A stretch of 64,000 nt of DNA from Ricinus communis (taxonomy: Eukaryota; Streptophyta; Magnoliopsida; Malpighiales; Euphorbiaceae), in the NCBI RefSeq assembly GCF_019578655.1, contig NC_063259.1:14908489-14972488 (forward strand), read 5' to 3'. A model generated the notes under the pieces. That model was not told where the DNA came from. It searched no databases and saw nothing but the letters and a program-made list of their open reading frames with translations. Position 1 is the stretch's first letter. Every line of letters starts with the position of its first letter. Positions 27,290 to 41,300 of this stretch are shown here, in pieces. A program made the translations under genes and the position numbers.

Positions 27290-27990
27290 TACATAGGAGG
27301 GTAATATCACACTTGATGTAAGAAAAAGATTGAATGAAAATATAGTTGCTAGTAGGAAATGAACAATGCTTCTAAGTAGAAATAATGAGTTTAAGGTACG
27401 AGATAGGAAAGGTAGAGATATATTATGAATGTGACTAGGAAGACTTGTAGCTGATAATTATGGCAAGTTTATGGTTTACTAAGTAGACATGTACTGTTAT
27501 GCATAGGATACAATAGAAATCTATTGAAATTATGTTGATGATTATTTTAGTATTGACAGGTATCTGAAGACCTGTGAGGGAGCAATTAAATCTGCTCCAA
27601 TTAGAGATATTAGAGCTAAAGATGATCAATGACATTTTGTTAATTCCCCTACTGAAACACTTACCTATCAAGCCAAGAAAGGCAAGGAAAAGATAGGAAG
27701 GAGAACAACCTGCAATTTTGAAAAGATCATTTTACTGTTACATGTGCTATATGTAAATAGCTTGGTTAAAATAAAAGAGGATGTCAAAGAACATCACTTA
27801 ATCCAAGAGTAAAAATGTGGTTTTTCTTATCAATTTTTGTTAGATGTTTGATCTACATTTGTTTGAATGGACACAACAAATGCAAGCACCAATAGCATAG
27901 AAACTGGAAGGAGGGGCAGAGGTGGTGGTGGAATAGTTAAGGCATAAAGAAGAGTTGCTTCAGCTAATGCAAGAAGTGATGCAAACCAAT
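27290..27990 (+). pseudogene. Mutator-like transposase, C-terminal (SWIM zinc-finger) remnant
   Basis: Read on the plus strand across two frames, the sequence shows NVTRKTCSC, then WQVYGL followed by SRHVLLCIGYN (the SWIM-type Cx...CxH region of MULE transposases), then YVDDYFSIDRYLKTCEGAIK, which is the usual segment downstream of it. At least one frameshift (near 27530) and several stops (TGATAA near 27453 and a TGA near 27630) break it. A Gly/Arg-rich tail (GRRGRGGGG-like) near 27905-27940 also fits the C-terminus of these transposases. It is non-functional as it stands. Confidence 0.65.
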
Positions 27991-28573
27991 CCTAACCTAG
28001 TCAATCATCTACAGCCACATAAGCTTTTACAAGTCAAGCCAGTTAATTAAGTCAATAGATTTGAATGGAATTATAAGAAGGGCATATTTTGTGATTTTTT
28101 TTTTTATAACCTATGCCAACATATGTCAATTTTTATGAGTGTATATATGGGCAGCTTTTTGGTTAGCTCTATTAATTTTGGTAGTTGTATTTGATGTTGT
28201 TTTGTGGGAGCGTTAACAGGTCAATTTTTTGTTATCTACTTTAATTTTGGAACTACATGTATTTAATAAATTTATTTATAATATGACAGTCCAATGAACA
28301 TTCATATTAAACTTTAATTGTCAATTTTGCTTTTATATTCCATTTTAAACAGTTTATTTCATTTAAGTTATATATTCTAATAATATATGTTAATGACGTT
28401 TAAAGTAAAAGAAACCAACTCAATTAGTAAATATTTTATATTATTAATAGGTTCAAATTTACACATACCAACAACCACAAATTTACACTACTAATTTTCT
28501 CTATCTACCCCTACTAATTAACACTACTAATTTTTGGTATCTACCTCTTTCAACAACCAGTACTAGCAACAAT

Positions 28574-28920
28574 CTATTTCTTGCTTAGACATAATAACAT
28601 AATAGCTACAAAAACCATCATATTATAGATTATAGATAGAGCTAAAAATAACTTCATATAACCTAACTCCACTTCAAGTGCCTCAATTTTAGCATAAAGT
28701 CTTCTATTCTCAACCTTTAATTCAATAATTATTTCTTTAAACTCAATAGCTAAATGACTGCCACCTCTTAATCTAAAATTAGAACTATAGGCACAATTTG
28801 GGTTTAGTGTTGATGTGGCTTTTGAAGGCACGCACCATCTGAGAAATGTTCCATATACATTGTCAAGGCAGTAGAAATATGAGTGTAGATTTTTGAGGCC
28901 CGCCCCAAGTGTTGGGCAAC
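28574..28920 (-). pseudogene. GRF-type zinc-finger protein with C-terminal membrane segment, partial
   Basis: On the minus strand the frame contains GLKNLHSYFYC...YGTFLRWC upstream of a charged coiled-coil stretch (EFKEIIIELKVENRRLYAKI) and a C-terminal hydrophobic segment (about residues 60-82 of the ORF beginning at 28831). This order, a small GRF-like zinc ribbon, a coiled coil and a tail anchor, is common in plant proteins that accompany Mutator-type elements. The first Cys-containing part is preceded by a stop, so the gene is truncated. No function is assigned. Confidence 0.45.
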
Positions 28921-28929
28921 CTCACCACT

Positions 28930-31360
28930 GTATTTAGGTATCATTCTTCGTACTAGGCTCATTTCGAAACAAGTTATTTGGTTGAGGGTTCTAAGAGATT
29001 ATGATAGACCTTAAGACTAATTGGAGAAGGAATCGCCACCCGATGAGATCGAAACACATTTCAAAAATGGGGATGACGACTTTGTACCCCTTGCAGCAAG
29101 CCTAAGTTTCTCCCTCTCTAAAATTAGAGATTCTAGGTTCGGAAAGTTAGGTTCGAATAGGGAAGGTTTATGAAAGTACCTCTATCTTCCTAGGCGATAA
29201 AGCCTAGCTTTCACTAGAGTATACGAGCCCTTGCCTATCCTAATAACATTGTCTTATCCTATTTTTATCCTATATTCATTTCACACACCAACCTCTTTTA
29301 TCTTTCTTATCATGTAAGTTGAGGAATCAAAGGACTAACCTAAATGGAGGCACTCGGGTACCTTGACTATTTCATAAAGAGAAAGCACATTGGTGCCTTT
29401 GTTATTTCTACCTAGGAGGCACTTTGGTGCCTTAGATTTTGTCTTAGCATGTTATGGTATTGTAGGCGGCGGTTTTGAGCGTGCACCCAAGTGTCTCTAG
29501 CACCTACGGTATTGTAAGGCTTTTCAACCTAACAGAGAACATGTTAGCTAGTCACAAAGATTAGCACGGAGAAAAGGAGTCACCACTCGGGTAATTATTT
29601 GGGACACTTTTACTAATTGAGTGATATTTCTTTATTCATAAGGAAGCTTCACCACATCTAGAAATGGATTCGAAAGCCAACTTTCTTATTTGCATATCTT
29701 TATTTTTAATTTTATTGCTTAACTATTTCCTATAAACATAACAATTTTAACTCTATAAGTAATCATTACAACATGTGAGATCCACCTAATTCTAGCCCAT
29801 TTTAGTTAAGCCCAATCTCCATTTATTTTGTTAGCCTAATTTTACTATTTAGTTATGCTTGAAGCCACCTAGTTTGGTCCAGTTACAAGTTATGCTTTAA
29901 TTACCAAGTGTTAACCTAAATAGATTATTATTTTATATGCCAAGACCCAATTAGGTTTTTCTATTCTAAATGAGTCCATTAATTGATTTAAAACATGGCA
30001 AGAGCCTGCTATATCTATATAGATTTTAACTTAAACCCAATTTACCATCTATTCAACCTAATGGACTACAAGTTTCATGCCAAAATCTAATTTTTAAAGC
30101 CAAAGTCTAGATGTCCAATTTCAATTAACAATCATGTAATCATTTATTTGCCATACAACATCAAAATAAAGCAGAAAATAAAGCAAAACAAGGAAAGTAA
30201 ATAAACTTAACTATTACAACCATTCATACAACTAAAAAGACTTTTAAGAAATGACCAATCTAGGTCATAAATGGCAAAAAATGATAATAAGGCTCGAAAA
30301 ATGCAAAAACATGACACATTTAGGAAAACTGACAACGGATGACATCATAGAATCGATCGGCTCTATACTTCTATAGGGGGCCGATTTTGGTTGTTTCAGC
30401 ACTCCAAACCCGAAACTCGGCATACATGCATAAAAAACACAAAATAATAGTTAGTAACACAAAAAGAATAAAATAAATGCATAAAGAAATTAACTTTTAA
30501 GGCAACAAAACACTAAATAAACATACAGTAAGCAAATTTTTTAATATGGCAATTTGTAAAACAAATACTAAACTGATCATGCGACCTTGATTAATTCATA
30601 CTAATCCTCTAAATCATCATCAACCTAACATATTTGATTCATATACATCATTATAAGATTCAAAATTCAAGAACATAAGTTATCTATTTTAAAATCTAGA
30701 AAACATGCAAAAAGGAGAAACACATAAATCTCTTAAAATACTTTATTCTAAGCATATGTTAATCATAAGAAAACATATAATCATGTTATTCCTAGCATGT
30801 TTCTAAGAATCAAAATAATAATTAAAACACAAAAGAGAATATCAAAAGAGAGTAGAAGTAGGATAATGTGATGTGATTGAAACCTTTAGGTTGTCACCGT
30901 ATTGAGCAAATCTTTGAGTCTCAAGAATAGAGGAGGAAGTTGATTCAAAGATGGAATAGGAATCTAGAGTGTTTAGTAGTTTTATGTTTACTTTTGAAAA
31001 TCATAGTATGTATGCCGAAATTTTAACAATTGTTCTGTACTCAGTTGTCAATCCCCTAAGCCTAGAGCTTCATATTATATTTATAAGAAAAGATTTAAGG
31101 AAATCTTAGATGCTAGGATAATCATCCATTTAATTATCGATAATTATGAAGAATTATTAATAATTAAAGGAATTTATCAAAACTCTTTTTAATCGATAAA
31201 TACTAACCTTAAGATATTTGGGATAATTATCAATAAAAATCTATTTAATTATAATCAATAATTAAAAGCTAGTTAATTATCAATAAAAATCTTTTAGAAA
31301 GTATACTTTAATAATTATTGACGTTTAAAGTAAGAAACATTGAAAAATGATGCAAAAATA
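28930..31360. mobile_element. gypsy LTR-related repeat (Tat/Ogre-like text), boundaries unknown
   Basis: The phrase 'gaatcgccacccgatgag' (about 29029) followed by 'gattctaggttcggaaagttaggttcgaa' (29128 onward) and 'ggagtcaccactcggg' (29576) is typical of a group of long plant gypsy LTRs. No coding exon is present. The text from 29640 to 31360 is AT-rich and may be the rest of the same LTR. I could not find paired ends or target duplications. Confidence 0.4.
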
Positions 31361-33150
31361 TAATTTTTAGACCAACCAGCACTGTGCAAATAAAAGGTTC
31401 CCCCATCCTAAATAAAAGAGAGATGAAAGATGAGAGATGAGAGAGTTATTTATGAAGGTCTTTCTTAAACTAGTATTCAGGCTGATATTAATACAAGGTT
31501 CCCCCACCTTAAACAAAAGAGATATTTATAAATAAAAGCCACAAGATGGAAGCATATCCATTAAAAGCAATTTAAGAAAAATCATCTTCATATGTGATGG
31601 AAGCAATATCAATTATGCAACTAATTTTCCATTTTAACTACCTGGGTTGTAGTGGATGGAAAGTCCATGCATGACTTCAAGCCAACTATAACAAGAAAAT
31701 GAGAAACAAATTGGTTAGCAGAAGGATAAGAGGAAGAGAACTATTTAATTCGTGCCTGTCTTGAGTAGTATGGTAATTTTGGATTGTTTGGGTATCTAAC
31801 TTTCTTTTGTAAATTGAATTTTTCAAAGTTCCAATGGAACTAGAACTCAATTCAGTTGGTCCAAGTTCCATTAAAGCTTTCTTTAATTTTTAGCAATATA
31901 AGTCTTTTTTTTTCTATTAGGTAGTCAAAGTGGTTGTAGGTTGACATTATATAATAATTAAATACTGCAAAATTACCAAATCAATTTTATTCCAAATAAT
32001 TAAAGGCCATAGTAGTAAAATCAAAATACCCACAAAAATAGCTTTGCATATAACAAAATGACCAAAAATAGCTTTTAAGAGTAGTACCTATTGCATAAGT
32101 ACCTTTACATTAACAAATATGATAATGAAATCATCCAAAAAGTCATAAGAAGCTGAAGTTCTTCATTCTATTGTAAATTGTATTTTCTTCATAATAAAAT
32201 TAGCAACTTCAGCATCAAAGTTATTTCTTCCAAAACTATTGTTAAGACTACTAATTAAGGTTGTGTTCTCCTCCTTCATCAAATTTTACAAAAAACCCGA
32301 CTCTATCAATCATAGGCTCATCAAACTACTAAAAAAATTACAATATTTATATTTACTGAATAATTATATATAACATACAAAATATTATTGTTGTGCAACA
32401 ATGTACTTCTAATCTCAATTTAAAAACAAACAAAAGAAACTTTATTTACATTGTAATAATAATAGCCAAAGCGCCAATGACTAGATTATTATCTATCATG
32501 AGCATCTTTTTGAAACTTTAATCCTTTTTGGTATATATATATATATATATCTAGAGTTAATCTAGAGCGTGTCGAGTAGGACCCCTTACAGGTGGCAAAA
32601 CAATTCTTTCAAGAGTTTTAATGCAGTTGCATATCCAAAGTTCGAACTAGAAACCTTGATTAAACTATAAGAGGCCATTATCATCTCATCTATACGCTCT
32701 TGGGTAAAGCTTTAATCCTTCAATCTTTAATATACAAAAAATAGTACTTAGTAATCTTTCATATTTCAGGCCTACTCTGTCTATCATTACTTCAAATGAT
32801 GATGAATTCGAAAACATCATCATTTATTTCGAGTTTAAATTTTCTGTTCTAGATTTTGAGAGATTGAAAAAAAATTTAGAATTTCAACTTTGGTAAAAAT
32901 CAAAGAAGAAAAAGAGAGAAATAGAGAGTAAAAAATTGTGATTTTAGGATGTGGGTCCATATTAGTACATATTAACAAAAGTTAGTGCAACGCAATAAAA
33001 TAATGGGTTAGGATGAGCATTTAAATGGACTGTGTTTTGAATGTGATGGTCATTTTTGGGCCAAAACAAAATATAAGGGTCCAATCAGACTAAACAACTA
33101 AATATTAAGATTATATTTGGACCTTTTGACAAAATAAAATGTTGGGTTTT
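31361..33150. other. intergenic sequence upstream of ureD, no gene recognised
   Basis: A motif aggttcccccatcctaaataaaagaga at about 31398 recurs as aggttcccccaccttaaacaaaagaga at about 31497. A TA microsatellite lies at 32532-32551, followed by a short GC-richer patch (32555-32710) that may belong to a small transposon. No coding exon was seen. Confidence 0.4.
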
Positions 33151-33207
33151 GTCAGAAAATAGTCGTGGAATGCAACGGGCTGGAAAATAGCAAGGGAAAG
33201 TATAGAG

Positions 33208-36200
33208 ATGGAAACAGGGAAAGTAACCGTTGATAAAGTAGGAGGAAAATCAACAGTGACAAGATGCTTCTCCAAGTATCCTCTCAAATTCATTATACCC
33301 ACAAAGGTAAGACTTCGTTTGTTTGTTTGTTTGTTTTTCTTTTCTGTTTTTTTTTTTTTAATCAACTGTGTATTTAAAATCTCACTAGATATGTTACTAG
33401 AGCTACAATCTGATCTAGCCGATTTATATTTTTATTGTATTTGATTATGTAATGTGTAAATTCCAGGTGGGTCCTTCCAAAACTGATGCTGTTTGGATTT
33501 ACACACTCACCTATGGTGGTGGTATTGTCTCTGTATGCTCCATCTCTCTCACTTTTGTTCACTCTGTGTGTGTATGTTTGCCTGTGTTTTTTGTTGGGTT
33601 TGATTTGTTCATCGAGACTATTGTTTGTAGGGAGACTCCATATCATGTGAATTTATCATTGGACATGGATGTACTGCTGTCCTAACAACCCAAGCTTCTA
33701 CCAAGGTCTTTATCTATTGATAGAAAAGTGCTTTGCATTAAATTTTAGATTCTTGATTTGTGTAATTTATTTGTATATAGTTTAATGACTTAGCTCTTTC
33801 AAATCTTGATCTTTAGGTGTACAAGTCCTTGGGGTCCAAGTGTTCTGAACAAATTCTTGAGGTGATCATCTTTCCTTAATTTAAATTATCATCAAAATCA
33901 ATATATGGTACTTAACAGATGCTTTAAGTAGCATCTTCTAAGCTTAGTATACTATGATATAATGTTGTTTTGTAGTGGCCTAAACAGTGTTTTGCTGATT
34001 TGCTGTATTTTGCCTGTAATAGAATCAGTCCCAATTTTTTGTTTTCGGAGTTCAAGGCTTTCGTGCAATACGTGGGCTGAAGAGTTGCTCAGTTTCCTTT
34101 TCAATTCCATTTTGTTGCATTTTACTTCATTTTTTCTCTAATTTGATTATGGCTAATTTTTCATTATAAGAAGTAAAGGTTTTGTGGACTTGGTTAAAAT
34201 CACAAGATAACGTTTGTTGAATGATATCAAATGCTTTATAATTTATTTACTTTTTTATTCAAGAAATTTTACTGCTTTACTATTAATGCCTATGTTTTCA
34301 AATGCTGCTTTGATTCCATGCAGTAGGCAAGAATTGGCAGTGATTCCCTTTTGGCTGTCATTCCAGATCCAGTGACATGTTTTTCAACTGCAAGATACTC
34401 TCAGAAACAAATCTTTAGAGTACTATCAGACTCAAGTTTGGTAGTTGTTGATTGGATCACTAGTGGCCGCCATGAAAGTGGAGAAAAATGGGATTTTGAA
34501 CTTTATAAGAGCAGCAACAACATTTTCTTGGATGACGATCAACCTTTGTTTCTTGATACTGTAATAATTCTCTCTCAGTTCTATTTTTCACAGCTTCTTC
34601 AATATTCATTGTTCTAATCAATTAGAATGCTATTTTAGAAGTTTAACTGAGAAAATTCTACACTTCTATTGTACCTAAGTTATATATGTCACCAACAGCT
34701 AATCCATTCCGATAATGTAGTAGAACTTTTTTCTTTCTGTCCATCAAGGAACACAATGGGGCTTGAATTATATGATAAAGAAGCTACTTTGTCCTGTAAA
34801 ACGAACACCCCATCCTTCCTTCCATCTTCAGATATTTCAACCCAGAACCTCCGTGTTAGCAGTATATTGTTCTAACCATCTGTGCGAATCCTTGGTAACA
34901 ATGTATCAACAGATATTGCAAAATGAATCAACTGCTTACATATTGGGCAGACAGATTCAATCGTTCTTGGTCACTGGTGCTAGTTTGTTATGTCATTAGA
35001 TGGGTACACAGAATTGCTGTTTCTGCAAATAAGCAGACAGTCTGATCTCTCCCCTATCTTGCTTGGGGAATTGCTGGTGTTTTTCGGTCTTTGTTTCGCA
35101 TGGCCAGTAATATTTCTGGTAAGTCCCCAAACCTCTAAAGCTTTTGCGAAAATTGTGAACAAGAAGTTAATTTTGATTTTTAAGTTTCCTCCTTACCAAA
35201 AACCTTTTGACAATGGTCTTCACAGGTTCAGTTGCGTGATTATTCTGAATCTTATATTTTACATGCTTTCTACTCATCCTTGTGGCTGCTCTCTTTTAGA
35301 CAAAACTCTCTTTTGAGCTTTTGACTTTTAGGTCTGTGTCTGCTAACTAATGCATGGATATACTTATTCTTGTCACAAGGTTGACAAAGGTATTTTATTA
35401 GTGTAAACCTGAGAGGTTTTGAATTTTCCTTATTGTTAAATACAAGGAGTCTTCTATATTGCAGTCATTTTGCTAACTCAATCATGCAAGTCTTTTTCTG
35501 CTTCTGTCACAAATGTTTTAATATCCTATTACAGGTATTGCTAGAGCAAGGAAGCGCTGGCATTATCAGAGAACGTATGCGAGACTACCAAGTTATTGCA
35601 ATGGTTATACTCTTGGGGTAGACACTTTAATTATGTAGTGTAATATATCTGCACCTATGTGATTCTATAATTTCAGTTGTACAGTTTGGTAGTTTAGTCA
35701 AGCTGAAAGGCCATGAAAGATTTGATAAACTGCATACATAAAATTAGTGATATCTTCTTGTAGGCCAAAGCTGAAGCACATTCAAAGTCAAGTTCAAGAA
35801 AATGTGAAAAGGATAATGTCTGAACAGTTGCATATGCCTTTTTCTGGATTGAGCGGAAACGTAAAATCAAATTCCAGCACTTTCTTCACCAAGCCACCTT
35901 TTATTGCATCCTGCAGCTTATTTGGTCCTAAGGTATTATATGGATGGCACAAGAATATTAACAAGCATTCTTACTTCCCATGTTTCTTTTAACACTGAAT
36001 GAGTGCTGTGAATCTTGACCATTATTTCTTTTTCTTATTTTCTTAAGCTATAGGAATAGTTATACAAGAGTTTAATGATTTGAGTTTGATTGAGTGCTGC
36101 AAACTGATATTATAAACTAGCTTGTGAATCTTGACCATTGTTTCTTTTTATTACTTTAGCATAAGTAACACCCAGAATTTTAAGATTTGAAACTGATCAG

Positions 36201-36757
36201 ATTACTGGTTTAAATCTTTATAGATTTATCATGGGAAAGCTATGTCAGGAATGTTATTGTTCTTACACAAGTAGTTTGTTTTTTCTTTCAATTTAAATGT
36301 GATATTCGATCAGTATTCTTCAGGATATGTTTGGAAAACTATTTTTTATGATTAACTATGAGTACTAGAGACATTAATGCTAGTAGATTTGCATTTCTTT
36401 TAGGCAAGTGAAAGGGTTTTTTTTTTAAAAAATTCAGCAACCATCTCAATTTAGCTCAAACAATTCAAAGAAATTCATGAAAATTTCTCCAAACCTAAGG
36501 AAGAACATTAAATTAATATATATATATATAAGTGTAATTTTGTTTCTATTTCTTTTAGTCATCGCTCCTTAGCTCTTTCTAAATTCTAACAGTTTTGATA
36601 TTTGAATAACAAGCTAGCCAATTGGTGTTCTTTGTTTCCACAGGGAATAGGCATTGTTGTCAGAATAGCTGCCATGACAACGGAATCAGTGTACAGGTTC
36701 TTGCAACATCAACTGGCTGACATGGAGCCTCTTATTGGGGTTTTACCGTATCGTTGA
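33208..36757 (+). CDS. URED: urease accessory protein D
   Basis: UreD binds apo-urease and, with UreF and UreG, delivers nickel to the active site, so it is needed for urea nitrogen recycling in the cytosol. Exons: 33208-33306, 33467-33532, 33631-33705, 33817-33861, 34327-34560, 35535-35617, 35764-35932 and 36644-36757, joining in frame to 885 nt (294 aa). All introns are GT-AG. Conserved blocks seen in order: GGKSTVTRCFSKYPLKFI near the start, YGGGIVSGDSI, GCTAVLTTQASTKVYKS, VIPDPVTCFSTARY, VDWITSGRHESGEKW, FLDTVLLEQGS and FIASCSLFGPKG, ending PLIGVLPYR. Length equals that of other plant UreD proteins, with no break. The ATG at 33208 is followed at once by the conserved N-terminus. The neighbouring gene at 38343-47128 runs towards it. 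Confidence 0.94.
34561..35534 (+). other. largest ureD intron apart from the last ones
   Basis: This 974-bp intron contains several short open frames on both strands (for example 34669-34875 and 34990-35316 on the plus strand). They overlap one another in different frames and match no known family, so they are treated as chance frames in an intron. Confidence 0.5.
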
Positions 36758-38342
36758 ACAAGCTTAATGATTTTTTTTTTTTCTTTTTCTTTTTCTGTCA
36801 TAACTTATGATGTAGTTCTGTATTGCTGCTAGAATTTTGCCGGTTATCATGGTCTCTGTGTGTTCTATTGCTGCTGCCTTGCATATCTTCAATCAGAATA
36901 ACATCTCCCGGCACATTCCCCTTCTTTAAAATTTAGACAACTGAGGTTAGAGAACTGCCGGACAATTTCACGGTGATATATTGCAGAGCTTATAAGTGGT
37001 AAACTCCAAATAATAAAGTGCTTGGTTTTAGTCTTGATCTTGTTTGGATTTCGAGCTCAATTAAACCAAATGTTATCTATCTTGTTTGTTATCAGTTACT
37101 GGTTTGTCTTGAGCTTCACATGCAAATAAGGTAGCAACATTGAACAAGAAACGATAACCCGGCACAGGATGCGACACAAATGGTATGAGAATGGCATACA
37201 ATATGGAATCGGCATAAAAAATAGTAATTTTTTTTTTTAGATTCAACATATTATGCCATTCGTAGACTAAGCCAATTATAGGCTAAATCAATTATATAGT
37301 TATATGTAATTTTATTGATTAGATTTTGATTGAGTTATTAATAATAATAAATAAATCAATCAATAAAAATACAACAATTAATAAATAAGCTTATATATTA
37401 CTATACAATTGATATAGTTTAAGTATAATGCGTGAGATTTTTAATTTATTTAAGAATTTTTTAAAATAATATATTTGAATTGAACGATTCAATAGTAACA
37501 TGAAAAAAAGAAGAAAAAGGAATTCATATTTTTTTATTTTGATATATTTTTTATCAAATTCATAGTGTTAAATTTTTTTTATTCTTATTGTGTTAAAATA
37601 TTAAAAAATACGGTTTTTATTTTTTTCTAAGTTACGGTGTTATTTTTTTTATTTTTTAATGAAATAATAAAAAATTAGCTAAAGAATAATTAAAAAACAC
37701 CCAATACCGTATTTAAAAAAAGTTTACACAGTAAAATTTTCTTTTTATTGATTTTAGCTCTGAAAAGTTTCCAAAAAATATATACCATTTAAAATCATAC
37801 CGTTCTAAAAGTTGACATGATAACCTGTATGTTTAGTATTTATTTTATATATTAATAATGTTTTTTCTGAAACAGTTTTTCTTCTTTTTAATAATACATA
37901 GGATCTGAAAACAAGAATTGCCCCTAAATGCAAATGGTTGCCACTGAAGTCCTCATTCTCATGTATCAACTTGAAAACGTTCCACAACATTATAGTGCTG
38001 AAAAACAAAAGCTTATATTGAATTCACTAATACACAAATAATGTTACAAACAACAAACAACCCAAGTTCTATTACCCATTTAGGCTGTGAAAAAAAAGGG
38101 GCTGCCATTACCATGGCACACAATCTATCAACCGAACTCATTGCTCAACAATTTGTACAATATACATGGGTAAAATTTGCACTTCTCTCAGACATAATAT
38201 GCTTAAAATACAACAAAGCCTTAAAACTGTGTATATTAGCATCTCAGTCACCAGCTTATCTGATCGCATGCGGTGGAAGAGATGAACCTCATTCCAGTTT
38301 TAACTAAACTGGAGCTGCACAAATTTTTAACGTCGATCACAA
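36758..38342. other. spacer between two convergent genes
   Basis: The first few hundred bases (36758 to about 37140) have UTR-like composition and probably contain the ureD 3' end. About 37200-37860 is AT-rich filler. 37900-38342 again has transcript-like composition and probably contains the 3' UTR of the pyrophosphorylase gene on the minus strand. No additional gene was seen. Confidence 0.5.
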
Positions 38343-41300
38343 CTAGAACGAAATCTCGCAAGGCGCATGGAATGTTCTTCCGCGACAGATTGCTTCTAAG
38401 TTTTCTCCGGCGTAGGTGCAAAGTGGGGATACCTCCACACCTGTTAACAGATCGAGGATGCCAAGGACAAGTTGTACACACATTAGGTAATAATACTTTA
38501 GCAGTTCTGGACATATCTGCGGCCTAACGGTTTTAAGGCAGACCACTTTGGCCAACTTGATCATGCATGAATTATTTTTTCGTAAACAAAACCCAAATTT
38601 GTTTTTCTTCACTTCAACGGTTAAACAAAATAATGTAAAATTTCCTTGAAACCTCCACTTTATAAATGAAGTGAAAAAAGAAGTCCTTAAAAGGCTTTTC
38701 TTCAAGTCCCTAGTATGATAAATAAGAGATGTTAACATGCTAGGATTAGTTCCAACACTTAAAAGCATAATCATCCAGACTTCTTATGATCTATCCAGCT
38801 CAATATGTACACCAAGTCTAATGCATCACCTCTTTTCCCTCAATCTTTTCTCTTTCCTGTCTTTTAAATTATCCCCATTGTTACTCTACTGCGTGCATTT
38901 ACCCTTTTTGAAAAATAAAATTAAAGAAAAAGAACTCATAAAATTACCAGTTGCATATAGGGGCACTGAATGCGTTAAGAAGCCACCTGCAGCAACTACC
39001 CAACGAGTATGGAGCCGAAGCACAAGCAGCCGAGCACTGTCCGGAGTATCAAAATTTGATCCATTGGCATTTTTTACTGGTGCAAACTCTTCTTCGCGTA
39101 ATACCTGCTCATTGGAAGAAGAAATATTCAAGTACAGGAAAAGGATCCAAAGATGGAAGCAAGAAGAAGGGATAAAGTCACCTCAAAAAGGGCAGTTGAA
39201 GGAGCATATGGAAATGCATCAAATATGAATTGCTCTAGTTTAAATCCCAAAGTAAATCCATGAATTGAAGGAATTTTTTTCTCTGCTAGATGGTAACTGC
39301 AGTCATAAAACATGAGAGAATTTAATAAGTACAAAAGAAATGCACATGCATTAATATGGACAAATGATCCAAGTTGTAAAGCAGACTACAGTAAATGAAC
39401 AACTCTCCATTCTAATTTATCTTCATATACAAAGAAATAGCATGAACATATATATTATGCAGACTGTCAAATGGTTGTGTTTGACCCATGAAATGTGTAG
39501 GGTATACTGATTAAAAAATCTCAAAGACTGGAAGGTGGACAAATTTCCATCCCTTCTTCAGTTATAGGTGGTTCCTCTAAACAACAGGGATGCTGGATGC
39601 TTTAACATCTACATTGTAATTCTTCTACAGAGTTCCAAGTGCACTAACATCACATAAATTTGCAGCAAGCACACTAATATCATCCTCACTTTTTCAAGCA
39701 TGCTAAGCATGGTAAAATTGCTAATTAACCATCTTACCTCTTAAATTTAATAAACAAAAAAACAGTTGAAAGAATCCGAAACAATTTTAGTGATTACTAC
39801 ATGTGAAAAAGCACATGGACACCCATATAAATAAACACAGACACACTAATACAGAGGCATTGCAAATTGTCTAAATTCTGAGACTTTGTTATGCCCTTGA
39901 TACTGTAGTGAATCATTCTCCATAAGATTTACATTATATTATTATTATTGTATATAGCCCACTCATTTTCATTCCATCAAAAAAAAAATTCTAAAACTTG
40001 ACTATATTACTAATTTATACAAAATTTCTCTGCTGCTACCAGAATTACTGCTACATAGTGTCCTTCGAGTATTACAAGCAGCAGAAAAAACAAGAAAACT
40101 AAGTTAGGGGGGACCAAATACAAAGGGGAGCAGCCAATGAAGGAGTGGGGGGGCAGTAGCATAAATTTTGAGGTCATCAATAAACTTTTTACATGTAAGG
40201 GGCAGTGGCCCATCCTTGCCCTCCTACTTCTGCCACTGATTACTAGGAATCCTGACAATTATGTTAAACTAAGTCAGTTATCATGGATTTCCTATGTGTC
40301 ATCCATTTATATAGATAAATTATGACATGAACTGATACAGTAATAGAGACAAGACATGATGACAAATGCTAAAAAACTAGCACATGCTCTCTCAATTGGT
40401 AGAAATAACTAGGTCAATAGTGCTATACATAGAAAGTATTTGTGATTCCAATGTGAAAATTTATTCATCAACTCATGCTTAGCAGAGGTGGTATTATGGG
40501 TCTACATATGATACTACCTTTTGGCCAGAAAAACACCTCAGATAGGAAACAATAAAATATTAGCACACTAACAATTAGAAGGAGATAGTCACTAACATGC
40601 TGTCTTTCTCGAGAGCATTTGCCACTTGATTTAGAAAATCCAAAGTAAACATGTGTAAACACACCTGAAAGCCAAAACAGTAGCAAGAGTTCAGGATGAC
40701 AAAGTTTAAGGCAATCTAAAACCACAATTAATCATTTCATTTGTTGAAGCATGCCACAAAATCATAATACATGCTGAAATGTGGTGCAGTTCAAAAATCA
40801 AATACCACACAAAAGAATAGGAAAGGAAGTCGATAAAAATGGCAAAGATGGAAAAGAAAAAGCATCATTAGATAACTCATGCCTTAGTAGATATTGATGG
40901 GAATTTTATCCATGTAATCTCTATCTCAAACCTTTTAACTACAGATACAATTCATCTCTTGTCTGATACTAAGCAAAGTTGTCACAGAAAGTATTACACA
41001 TTCACTTTGTCTTCCAATGTATTTTGCGACATGCGATGAATCTCAATCTCAGGGCCTAATTAAGCCATAACATCTAATACTATGAGTTGCTAGAGCAATG
41101 AAAACATCATCATACTGTACAGAATCATCAAACTGCATCTTATGGAACCAGCTGTTAGGGCGCATGAATTGTCAAAAACCAAAATAATTCTTAGTTAAAA
41201 ATTTCTGAAAAACAGTTAATAGTACCATATAATATATTTTCGGCTGCAGGAAGCTTAAAAGAACTTCAGGCAACCAACAGCTTTGAAGTTTTCATATGCA

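Noticed and set aside
34669..35316. Series of open frames in the ureD gene
   Set aside because: They fall in the intron between exons 5 and 6; the conserved UreD sequence continues directly from 34560 to 35535.
38737..39228. 163-codon open frame on the plus strand
   Set aside because: It is antisense to the last exons and introns of the pyrophosphorylase gene and has no family match.
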